From Firmicutes bacterium ADurb.Bin153 (GTDB taxonomy: Bacteria; Bacillota; DTU025; MWDF01), in assembly GCA_002070415.1 (NCBI GenBank), contig MWDF01000005.1, positions 34,577 to 98,576 of the forward strand: a stretch of DNA of 64,000 bases, given 5' to 3'. Position 1 is the stretch's first letter. Each line of letters starts with the position of its first letter. The translations under genes were made by a program, and so were the position numbers. Positions 54,442 through 61,364 of the stretch are shown piece by piece. The notes under the pieces were generated by a model. It was not told the origin of the DNA and searched no databases. It saw only the letters and a program-made list of their open reading frames with translations.

Positions 54442-54771
54442 CTATTGCCACTTACCCTTCATTACATGGGCACGGATTTCGGTCTTGCAGCTCATAGATA
54501 TTATCTCGCACTGCTTCCTGGCGTTCTTGAAAAGTGCCACACACGGCGGATCAAGGTCGTCTTCTATGCCCATCTCCGCGATGTCCAAGGCTTTTTCCAT
54601 TAACCCTACAAGCTTCATGTGCAGATCGTTCGTATACCTGGACCTCTCGATGAGCTTGGTCTCGTCCTCCGTAAGCTTCGTGAATTGGTCTTTGGGAGCC
54701 CCGCATTTCGGGCAGCGCTCCGGAGGTTCGTCTCCTTCCCAAATGTATCCGCATACACCGCAACGAAACAT
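54442..54771 (-). CDS. Rubredoxin-domain protein with C-terminal helices
   Basis: 109 residues from the ATG at 54771, with GGGGGG ahead of it. The first 35 residues form a rubredoxin-type iron site, CGVCGYIWEGDEPPERCPKCG, as found at the C-terminus of rubrerythrins. A helical domain rich in charged residues follows (KLIERSRYTNDLHMKLVGLM), with a later DPPCVALFKNARKQC. It lies 19 nt downstream of rubrerythrin and is probably part of the same oxidative-stress transcript. The partner is unknown. Confidence 0.8.
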   Translation of the reverse strand: MFRCGVCGYIWEGDEPPERCPKCGAPKDQFTKLTEDETKLIERSRYTNDLHMKLVGLMEKALDIAEMGIEDDLDPPCVALFKNARKQCEIISMSCKTEIRAHVMKGKWQ

Positions 54772-54790
54772 CTTCGTCCCCCCCAGTCGA

Positions 54791-55327
54791 TCAATAGTTC
54801 TCGCAGAGGATCTCGTAATATGACTGAGGATGTGCACAAGCCGGGCACTTCTCGGGCGCGGAGGTCCCGTAATGGATGTATCCGCAGTTGCGGCACTTCC
54901 AGAAGACTTCCTTGCCCTTCTTGAAGACACTGCCATCTTCTATGTTCTTTAGTAGCTTGATGTAGCGTTTCTCATGCGCTTCCTCTACTTCGCCGATTTC
55001 CTTGAAGACCGTGGCAATCTCCTCATATCCCTCTTCCTTAGCGACTTTCTCGAATTCGGGATATAGCTTCGTGTGCTCGAAATGCTCCCCCTCCGCGGCA
55101 TGCTTAAGGTTGTCGGTGGTGGTGCATATCAATCCCAGGAACTTGGCGAACCTCTTCGCATGCTCCATCTCGTTGTCGGCTGTTTCCGTGAAATATCCCA
55201 TAATCTGCTCATAGCCTTCCTTCTTCGCAACGGACGCCCAGTATGTGTACTTATTCCTCGCCTGGCTCTCTCCTGCGAAGGCCGTGAGAAGGTTCTGATA
55301 AGTCTTGCTATCTTCAAACTTCCCCAT
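54791..55327 (-). CDS. rbr: Rubrerythrin
   Basis: 178 residues: N-terminal four-helix diiron domain with FAGESQARNKYTYWA (first Glu ligand), ETADNEMEHAKRF (ExxH) and EIGEVEEAHEKRY, then a C-terminal rubredoxin domain CRNCGYIHYGTSAPEKCPACAH. Rubrerythrin reduces hydrogen peroxide in anaerobes with electrons from rubredoxin. A rubredoxin gene lies 36 nt upstream and a rubredoxin-domain gene 19 nt downstream. Confidence 0.95.
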   Translation of the reverse strand: MGKFEDSKTYQNLLTAFAGESQARNKYTYWASVAKKEGYEQIMGYFTETADNEMEHAKRFAKFLGLICTTTDNLKHAAEGEHFEHTKLYPEFEKVAKEEGYEEIATVFKEIGEVEEAHEKRYIKLLKNIEDGSVFKKGKEVFWKCRNCGYIHYGTSAPEKCPACAHPQSYYEILCENY

Positions 55328-55363
55328 CCAAAATTCCTCCCATCGATCAGCATCCTATTGAGA

Positions 55364-55525
55364 TTAATCCTCAGGACTGAAGCTTTCCTTGCCTACTCCG
55401 CACTCGGGGCAAACCCAGTCCTCAGGAAGGGCTTCGAAAGGCGTCCCGGGTTTCACTCCCTGGCCGGGATCCCCTTTAACGGGGTCATAGACATAACCGC
55501 ATACGTCGCAAACCCATCTCCTCAT
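55364..55525 (-). CDS. Rubredoxin
   Basis: 53 residues, too short for most ORF lists: [32 protein letters not shown] and CPECGVGK give the two CxxCG iron knuckles. The second of two ATGs (55525) is best spaced after AAAGGAGGT. It is the likely electron donor of rubrerythrin. Its ribosome site is only about 20 nt from the 3' end of rnpB, so its promoter must lie in or before rnpB, or it is read through from there. Confidence 0.94.
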   Translation of the reverse strand: MRRWVCDVCGYVYDPVKGDPGQGVKPGTPFEALPEDWVCPECGVGKESFSPED

Positions 55526-55560
55526 CGGCATACCTCCTTTCATGTCAGATTAATAAAAGT

Positions 55561-55889
55561 GCAAGCAATCCTGTAAGCCGAGTTCTGTCGTGGATGGCCA
55601 TCCATCTCGACGCCATGTCGCCATGACGCTCTATCGATCGACCCGAGGGAAAGGCGGGCCACCTTGTTCCCCTCCTATTCGATCTTTCTCCGGGTGGGGT
55701 TTGCCAAGCCGCATAGTCACCTATACGCTGGTGCGCTCTTACCGCACCTTTTCATCCTTGCCGTCACCGGCGGTTTGTTTTCTGTTGCACTTTCCTTAAG
55801 GTCACCCTCACCGGGCGTTACCCGGCACCCTGCCCTTTGGAGCTCGGACTTTCCTCAGGTTTTATCCTGCGGCCATCCGGATTGCTTGC
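55561..55889 (-). ncRNA. rnpB: RNase P RNA, A type
   Basis: About 329 nt. The P1 helix pairs GCAAGCAATCC at the 5' end with GGATTGCTTGC at the 3' end. The conserved GAGGAAAGTCCGAGCTCC near the start, AAACCCCACCCGGAG in the middle and CAGAACTCGGCTTACAG near the end are all present. The middle segment and overall layout fit the A (ancestral) type rather than the B type of Bacilli. A TATAGT box 8 nt before the 5' end fits a start at 55889. Confidence 0.95.
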
Positions 55890-55897
55890 AAACATTA

Positions 55898-55903
55898 ACT
55901 ATA
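55898..55903 (-). promoter_or_regulatory. Probable -10 box of rnpB
   Basis: TATAGT at the right distance from the RNase P RNA 5' end; the -35 region, just inside the neighbouring gene, is poor. Confidence 0.4.
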
Positions 55904-56089
55904 TCAGCTTCTTGTAGCGCCTAAAAGGTCTTTGTACGTCTCGGGATCCATGCTGATGTCCGCCTTCTTACCCTGTACATCCGTACCCAGCTTCCTTGCG
56001 CAATCGATGCATCTATGCGTACCGGGCATAGCTTCCAGACGCTCCTTGGGTATGAACCTTCCACAGGTGTCGCAACGGGTCCTTTTCAT
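55904..56089 (-). CDS. Minimal DksA/TraR-type zinc-ribbon protein
   Basis: 61 residues from the ATG at 56089, after AAGGTGG. The Cys4 site CDTCGRFIPKERLEAMPGT...CIDC has the spacing and I-x-x-x-RL-x-A-x-P pattern of the DksA/TraR zinc finger, but the N-terminal coiled coil that reaches into RNA polymerase is lacking. A role with RNA polymerase is therefore only a guess. It lies 14 nt upstream of rnpB. Confidence 0.75.
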   Translation of the reverse strand: MKRTRCDTCGRFIPKERLEAMPGTHRCIDCARKLGTDVQGKKADISMDPETYKDLLGATRS

Positions 56090-56190
56090 ATACTTCCACC
56101 TTCCGAACGAATTGTGCACCACAAAGTTACAGCCTTACCATGTTAAAATTCTATCTCCGCAAGATAAATCCTTCTTTGCTGGATAATGAG

Positions 56191-56215
56191 AAAACGGCAA
56201 CGTTTTACGTTGCCG
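56191..56215 (-). terminator. Terminator after the CAU tRNA
   Basis: CGGCAACG/CGTTGCCG (8 bp, 5-nt loop) followed by TTTT, 13 nt after the tRNA. Confidence 0.85.
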
Positions 56216-56228
56216 CGTCCTTCAATAT

Positions 56229-56303
<75 letters not shown>

Positions 56304-56310
56304 AAGACAG

Positions 56311-56340
56311 ATTATAAATGCTATGCCACTGCCTAGTCAA
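56311..56340 (-). promoter_or_regulatory. Sigma-A promoter of the CAU tRNA
   Basis: TTGACT, 18 bp, TATAAT, with the -10 ending 7 nt before the mature tRNA end. Confidence 0.78.
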
Positions 56341-56652
56341 AGGGAAAATGCCTTATCGCATTTATTATTTTACTTTAATCCCGACAACCAATGCAAATGC
56401 AATATGCTTCAAAATACCCTCCGGGTGACTATTATATATTACCCTGATCTACCAAACCCTTCATCCCGTTTTCTTTTAGGCTGCCCTCCGAGACAGCTAA
56501 TTGATATCCCTTATAATCACGCCAATCTTGATATCGTAGCTCCGTTATTGTTAAATGATATGAAGGAATAAGCTGGATTGGTTAGACAATATCTTTAGCT
56601 CAGGCAAATTAGGCGTTATTGGCCGAGGTCGGCTGCTTATCCGGAATGGCGT
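56341..56652. other. AT-rich gap between tRNA and the HD-GYP group
   Basis: I see no convincing gene, RNA or repeat here. An open frame through 56571 begins inside the tRNA and its last part (about 40 codons) looks weakly protein-like, so a decayed gene remnant is possible. Base composition is lower in GC than the flanks. Confidence 0.4.
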
Positions 56653-56931
56653 GTGACTTCAGACACAACAGTCGATGCGACGGACCGGGTCAGCGGCAAG
56701 ACAATGGACCTAGAAACCTTGGTGCTACTGATTATTGCCCGGTCTGCTTCCTTTGCCATCCAGCGGACAGGGTATCATCGGTGGTTATTGACCGGCGGAT
56801 CATCGTTTAGCGGGAGAACTGTTAATCTTCTAGAGACCGTACAACTGAGTGTGAAGCGGATTGACCTGTATATCAGCGGTCTAGAGGTCATTACGGGATA
56901 TTCATCGGCGTATTCCTTTCTTCGGAGGTAG
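56653..56931 (+). CDS. Hypothetical small protein upstream of the HD-GYP gene
   Basis: A 92-codon frame opening with GTG at 56653, or 75 codons from ATG at 56704. No family is recognised. The C-terminal part reads VKRIDLYISGLEVITGYSSA. Support is positional: its TAG stop is followed after three bases by the ATG of the HD-GYP gene, and the GGAGG site for that gene lies in its last codons, an arrangement typical of coupled translation. It could also be the tail of a decayed gene. Confidence 0.35.
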   Translation: MTSDTTVDATDRVSGKTMDLETLVLLIIARSASFAIQRTGYHRWLLTGGSSFSGRTVNLLETVQLSVKRIDLYISGLEVITGYSSAYSFLRR

Positions 56932-56934
56932 GCG

Positions 56935-58215
56935 ATGCAAAGATTGTTCATCAACAAAGCCAATAATGGGACCGAAACCGTATCGCAGGAGAAGGTTCTA
57001 GTGAACAGGACCAATGTGAGGATATCGGTACTTAGCCTTCAGATTGATGAACGTTTCCAGCTGAAGCCGACCATTTTCGAGGACCTCCTTGAATTCTTCT
57101 ATATAATAGACGGCGAGGTTGAGATTGAATCCGGTGGCTTTAAAGTGCAGCTGGTCAAGGGTGAGTATTTCTATATTCACAATCTCCGTAAACCTGTCCT
57201 CGTCGCCACGAAATCGGAAACAAAGATCTTCATTGCCAGCAACATCTCCATTACCAAACAGATGAACATCGGCATGGACGAGAAGCCCTACCGGAAATCG
57301 GTCGGCGGAGGCCTTTATATAATGGGTCAGGGCTGCATAAGCAGGGTATCGCAGGACAACAACGCATTGAGCCTGCTTGCTAGCGGCGGCGGCCTGGATA
57401 TCATGATGCAGGAGATCTTCGGCGACAGGCCCGGATGCGTCACCCCTGGGGATGTGCCCGACCTATTGGAATTTTTCTTCATAGTCAACGGCTCTTTCTA
57501 TCTTAAGGATGACGCCGATGTACATCGCCTCGATCCTGGTGACAGCTTCTATGTCTATGACCTCGACAGGACGATTTCTTTCAGCGCCGATGACGGGGCG
57601 AAGGCGATATACATAGCTTCCAAACCGATATTCGACTATCTGCTGGATTTCATGGCCGATCTCAACAAACTGCTCAGGCAATATGAAGAGAAGGACGTCT
57701 ATACGCATAACCACAGTATAAGGGTTGAGCAATATTCCTTGAAGATAGCCTCTCGCATGGGCCTTCCTAACGACATGCTGTTGACCCTCGCGGTAGCGTC
57801 ACTCTTCCATGACATCGGGAAGGTCAACATACCCGACGAAATCCTCAACAAGGCCGGCAGGCTGAATGAGCTGGAATTCGAGTATATAAAGCATCACCCA
57901 AGCGATAGTGTCAAGATGCTCAGCTCCAAATTCGAAGAAGACCTTACCAACATCGTAGAGCAACATCATGAAAGACTTGACGGCTCGGGATATCCTAAGG
58001 GACTAATAGGTGACGAAATCATGTTCGAAGCCAGGATTGTCGCGGTAGCGGACGCTTTCGACGCAATGACTTCGGACCGTGCCTATAGGAAGGCGATGTC
58101 ATACGAGGAAGCTATGGAAGAGCTAAGGTCGCTTTCCACTCAATACGACCAGGAGATCGTAGACACACTCAGCGAGATATTGCAGGAAGAAAGGAAATTG
58201 CTTCAAAATGGTTAG
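56935..58215 (+). CDS. HD-GYP domain phosphodiesterase with two N-terminal cupin domains
   Basis: 426 residues. Two cupin-like beta-barrel segments, about 29-101 (LLEFFYIIDGEVEIESG, then GEYFYIHNL) and 150-228 (LLEFFFIVNGSFYLKDD, then GDSFYVYDL), show the same pattern. A linker helix precedes the HD-GYP domain at about 245-425, with HDIGK (292-296), HHERLDGSGYP (344-354) and DAFDAMTSDRAYR. HD-GYP enzymes hydrolyse c-di-GMP. The cupins may sense a small ligand. No signal peptide or membrane segment is seen, so it is cytoplasmic. A c-di-GMP riboswitch lies about 90 nt downstream. Confidence 0.88.
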   Translation: MQRLFINKANNGTETVSQEKVLVNRTNVRISVLSLQIDERFQLKPTIFEDLLEFFYIIDGEVEIESGGFKVQLVKGEYFYIHNLRKPVLVATKSETKIFIASNISITKQMNIGMDEKPYRKSVGGGLYIMGQGCISRVSQDNNALSLLASGGGLDIMMQEIFGDRPGCVTPGDVPDLLEFFFIVNGSFYLKDDADVHRLDPGDSFYVYDLDRTISFSADDGAKAIYIASKPIFDYLLDFMADLNKLLRQYEEKDVYTHNHSIRVEQYSLKIASRMGLPNDMLLTLAVASLFHDIGKVNIPDEILNKAGRLNELEFEYIKHHPSDSVKMLSSKFEEDLTNIVEQHHERLDGSGYPKGLIGDEIMFEARIVAVADAFDAMTSDRAYRKAMSYEEAMEELRSLSTQYDQEIVDTLSEILQEERKLLQNG

Positions 58216-58227
58216 CGCATATGCATA

Positions 58228-58256
58228 TTGAAACTTACCATATATGTATATATACT
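58228..58256 (+). promoter_or_regulatory. Sigma-A promoter of the riboswitch transcript
   Basis: TTGAAA, 17 bp, TATACT, just after the HD-GYP stop. A small inverted repeat TGCGC-GAAT-GCGCA lies at 58265-58278, near the start. Confidence 0.75.
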
Positions 58257-58303
58257 GAAGTTAATGCGCGAATGCGCAGAATAAAATAGGTTGGGCTTTC
58301 TTA

Positions 58304-58397
58304 CCTTCACCGATAATAGCAAAACTGGCGAAAGCCAGTGACGCAAAGCTAAGGGCCTAAGGGCGCGAGCCTATGGCTGCCAGTTGCCGAAAGAAGG
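58304..58397 (+). promoter_or_regulatory. Cyclic di-GMP-I (GEMM) riboswitch
   Basis: The aptamer has an ACTGGC-GAAA-GCCAGT helix with a GNRA tetraloop, the conserved GACGCAAAGC linker, and a second helix carrying the 11-nt tetraloop receptor (CCTAAG on one side, TATGG on the other), then GCTGCC. CCTTC (58304-58308) can close against GAAGG (58393-58397). All class-I core elements are present. A terminator follows at 58421-58457, so control is likely on transcription of the secreted-protein gene. Confidence 0.93.
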
Positions 58398-58420
58398 GCT
58401 TTTTGTACCTTTCCGGGACT

Positions 58421-58457
58421 GGACGGCATATGCCGAAAGGCATATCCGTCCTCTTTT
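58421..58457 (+). terminator. Expression-platform terminator of the c-di-GMP riboswitch
   Basis: GGACGGCATATGCC-GAAA-GGCATATCCGTCC (13 bp with one bulged base) followed by TCTTTT, between the aptamer and the start of the gene at 58501. Which state forms on binding c-di-GMP cannot be told by eye. Confidence 0.85.
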
Positions 58458-58500
58458 AACCGGTGGGAGGTAGGAGCAGACCTGGAAAGTAGGAGGTCAA

Positions 58501-58857
58501 ATGAGAAAGCTTAACAAGATCGCTCTGTTTGTGGCCATTCTGATAATCACATCCGTGGCGGCCCCCGCCTTGGCAGCGACTTTGACTGCCGAGGAGGCGA
58601 ACCATCTGGAAAACGTGAACCTTCACATCTACAGGGAAATCGAAAAGGCGCAGTTAAAAGCGGATGAGGCGATGGCAATTGGTGATTACGCAAGTCTTGA
58701 TGTGATCATCGAAAGCCTCCTCGACAAGACTGCTTCTCTCGTTGAGGCGGCGCTTGATTGGGCTGCAAGGCAAGGAATCCTTGCCGAGCATAATTTCATA
58801 GACGTCACAATCGGCGACCGCACTGTGACTGTGGATCCTATCCATATTCTCTGGTAG
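58501..58857 (+). CDS. Small secreted protein under c-di-GMP riboswitch control, function unknown
   Basis: 118 residues, after AGGAGGTCA. A signal peptide spans about residues 1-25: KLNK, a hydrophobic run, then the likely cleavage site AAPALA. The mature part of about 92 residues is mostly predicted amphipathic helix with many Glu/Asp/Lys and ends in the short beta-like VTIGDRTVTVDPIHILW. No family is recognised and no cysteine, LPxTG or lipobox is present. A terminator follows 20 nt after the stop, so it is a single-gene transcript. Confidence 0.88.
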   Translation: MRKLNKIALFVAILIITSVAAPALAATLTAEEANHLENVNLHIYREIEKAQLKADEAMAIGDYASLDVIIESLLDKTASLVEAALDWAARQGILAEHNFIDVTIGDRTVTVDPIHILW

Positions 58858-58877
58858 TTTCATCCATTCATAAGAAG

Positions 58878-58914
58878 GAGCCGCCCTTTTCATCTTCATA
58901 TGGGCGGCTCTTTT
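58878..58914 (+). terminator. Terminator after the secreted-protein gene
   Basis: GAGCCGCCC/GGGCGGCTC (9 bp, 15-nt loop) followed by TTTTCT. Confidence 0.88.
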
Positions 58915-58976
58915 CTATTGAACAATCGGGCTTGCCTCTGGGATAATACGTAGAAAGCCTTTGGAGGTACAACCTG

Positions 58977-59804
58977 ATGGTGAGCCAGTTCTCGTTAACT
59001 AGGGAAAACGGCTTTAAGCTGTCATGCTACTCATGGATACCAGAAACTCCCGATAAAATCACTATCATTGTCCACGGTATCGGCGAACATGCGCGTAGAT
59101 ACGATCATGTCGCCGAAGAGCTAAACAAGGCCCGAGTGGCCGTATTCTCGTTCGATCTTCGAGGTCACGGTAGAAGTGACGGCAAGAAAGGGCATATAGG
59201 GTCATTTGAAGCCGTCATATCCGATATCGACGCAATATCAATGAAGGCAAAAGATACCTTAGGGAGTCTTCCTCTCTTTATATACGGCCATAGCATGGGA
59301 GGAGGTATCACCCTGTCGAAGAGGATGTTCTCCCGCAATGGAGAGGCCGGATACATAGTAACCTCGCCATGGCTTGAGCTTGTTAATCCGCCCTCTTCCC
59401 TGCTGCTCATGTTGGCCAAAGCACTCAATAAAATATCTCCATCAACCACCATGCCCTCCGGCTTGGACGCTGATCTGCTGTCTTCAGATAAGAAAGTAGT
59501 CGAGTCCTACAGAAACGACCCACTTGTCCATGATAGGGTCTCTGCTTGCACGGGCATAGACGGCATCGAATATGGCAAGGCCTTGCTATCAGGTAAATCC
59601 AGATCGAGTACACCCCTATTCCTTGCGCATGGCGAATGTGACGGAATAGTCAAGGTCGAAGCAAGCAGAAAGATAGCCGGCATGGAGGAAGGTAACGTTA
59701 CGTACCTTGAGCTCCCGGGGCATCATGAGCTTCACAACGAGCCTGCGTGTTTCAGACCGCTTATGGACGGCATAGTGAACTTCATGAAATCCAACGTCCG
59801 ATAG
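58977..59804 (+). CDS. Alpha/beta hydrolase, monoacylglycerol lipase/lysophospholipase-like
   Basis: 275 residues after GGAGGTA. Motifs are IIVHGIGEHARRYDHVA (oxyanion-hole region HG), FSFDLRGHGRSDG, the nucleophile elbow GHSMGGG (Ser of the catalytic triad), LFLAHGECDGIV (Asp) and ELPGHHELHNEP (His). These match the Hydrolase_4 family of monoacylglycerol lipases. No signal peptide is seen, so it is cytoplasmic. glpK starts 12 nt downstream, which suggests that it yields glycerol for GlpK. Confidence 0.87.
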   Translation: MVSQFSLTRENGFKLSCYSWIPETPDKITIIVHGIGEHARRYDHVAEELNKARVAVFSFDLRGHGRSDGKKGHIGSFEAVISDIDAISMKAKDTLGSLPLFIYGHSMGGGITLSKRMFSRNGEAGYIVTSPWLELVNPPSSLLLMLAKALNKISPSTTMPSGLDADLLSSDKKVVESYRNDPLVHDRVSACTGIDGIEYGKALLSGKSRSSTPLFLAHGECDGIVKVEASRKIAGMEEGNVTYLELPGHHELHNEPACFRPLMDGIVNFMKSNVR

Positions 59805-59816
59805 GAGGTACTTGAT

Positions 59817-61331
59817 TTGGCTTGTTACCTATTGGCCATAGACCAAGGAACTACTTCATCCAGGGCCATCGTCTTCGACGGGAATGCAAACCCTATGGCA
59901 TCATCCCAAAGACAGTTCTCACAACTGTTCCCCAAGCCAGGATGGGTAGAACACGACCCCGAAGAGATTTGGTCTTCCGTGGTGGAAGTATCAGCCGATG
60001 CCATCAGTAGGGCCGGCCTTGTGCCATCTGACATATCGGCGATAGGAATAACGAACCAAAGGGAGACCACGATACTATGGGACGAAGCGACCGGCAGGCC
60101 GGTTTACAACGCGATTGTTTGGCAATCAAGGCAAAGCGTTCCCATCTGCGAGGAAGTCCGCAAGAACGGTTTGGAAGATCTGATCAGAAAGAAGACGGGG
60201 CTTCTGGCCGACGCCTATTTCTCAGGCACCAAGATATCCTGGGTTCTTAGGAACATCCCCGCAGCTGAGGAACTAATGCGTAAAGGAAGGCTCAGGTTCG
60301 GGACGGTCGATTCATGGCTTATCCATAAGATGAGCGGAGGGAGAAAGCACGTTACGGACACCAGTAACGCAAGCAGGACGTTACTCTACAATATCCACGA
60401 CCGTCGATGGGATGATGAGCTTTGCGACATCTTCGGAGCGGATAAGTCCATACTACCGGATGTCGTTGAGAGCAGCAGTTCATCTTCACATACCGATCCT
60501 GGGGCATTCCTGGGCGCCAGGATACCGATAGCCGGAATAGCCGGAGACCAGCAATCAGCATTGTTCGGGCAACTGTGCCTATCCCCGGGAGATGTAAAGT
60601 CTACATTCGGCACCGGCTGTTTCTTGCTGATGAATACGGGCGACGTGCCATTCATGTCACGAAACGGCCTTCTGACCACAATCGCCTGGTCCATGGGCGG
60701 AAAGACCACTTATGCCATTGAAGGCTCGGTGTTCGTCGCGGGCAGCGCGGTGCAATGGATCAAGGAAGGAATAGGAATCGTTGGTTCTTCGGATGAGACA
60801 GAGGTTTTAGCAAGCAGCTTGAAAGGCAATGACGGAGTCTATTTCGTGCCGGCATTCGTAGGGTTGGGGACCCCGTATTGGAACCAGGACGCCAGAGGGA
60901 CAATCACCGGAATAACAAGGGGCACGGCGCGTGCGCATATAGCAAGGGCGACTTTAGAATCTATCGCGTATCAGACGAGGGACGTCATTGAGGCAATGAG
61001 ACTGGATTGCGGGATATCCCCTTCCTCAATAAAGGTTGACGGCGGGATGGTAAAGAATGATTTCTTGATGGGCTTCTTGGCTGACATTTGTGGGGTCAAC
61101 GTAATACGTCCTTGCTTCCAGGAGACTACTGCGTTAGGTGCGGCTCTTCTTGCTGGTATAGGTATCGGTCATTGGGGGAGCATCGATGAAATCAAGACAA
61201 TCTGGAGCCTCGACAGGACTTACGCCCCTGCCATGCCCCGCGGGATTGCCGAGGGACTCTATACTGGATGGAAAAGAAGCGTTCGCGCAGCCCTCGCGTG
61301 TTGCATAGACAGTGATGACTCAGCCAAATGA
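59817..61331 (+). CDS. glpK: Glycerol kinase
   Basis: 504 residues from a TTG at 59817, eight nt after GGAGG. FGGY-family motifs are LLAIDQGTTSSRAIVFD, the substrate region QFSQLFPKPGWVEHDP, GITNQRETTILWD, STFGTGCFLLMNTG and the ATP-site KVDGGMVKNDFLM. It makes sn-glycerol 3-phosphate. glpF and glpD are not in the window. It is cotranscribed with the lipase-like gene. No terminator was found in the 33-nt convergent gap to the MATE gene. Confidence 0.95.
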   Translation: MACYLLAIDQGTTSSRAIVFDGNANPMASSQRQFSQLFPKPGWVEHDPEEIWSSVVEVSADAISRAGLVPSDISAIGITNQRETTILWDEATGRPVYNAIVWQSRQSVPICEEVRKNGLEDLIRKKTGLLADAYFSGTKISWVLRNIPAAEELMRKGRLRFGTVDSWLIHKMSGGRKHVTDTSNASRTLLYNIHDRRWDDELCDIFGADKSILPDVVESSSSSSHTDPGAFLGARIPIAGIAGDQQSALFGQLCLSPGDVKSTFGTGCFLLMNTGDVPFMSRNGLLTTIAWSMGGKTTYAIEGSVFVAGSAVQWIKEGIGIVGSSDETEVLASSLKGNDGVYFVPAFVGLGTPYWNQDARGTITGITRGTARAHIARATLESIAYQTRDVIEAMRLDCGISPSSIKVDGGMVKNDFLMGFLADICGVNVIRPCFQETTALGAALLAGIGIGHWGSIDEIKTIWSLDRTYAPAMPRGIAEGLYTGWKRSVRAALACCIDSDDSAK

Positions 61332-61364
61332 ATTGCCAGTCAGTAAATCTATCCTTTACTTCCC

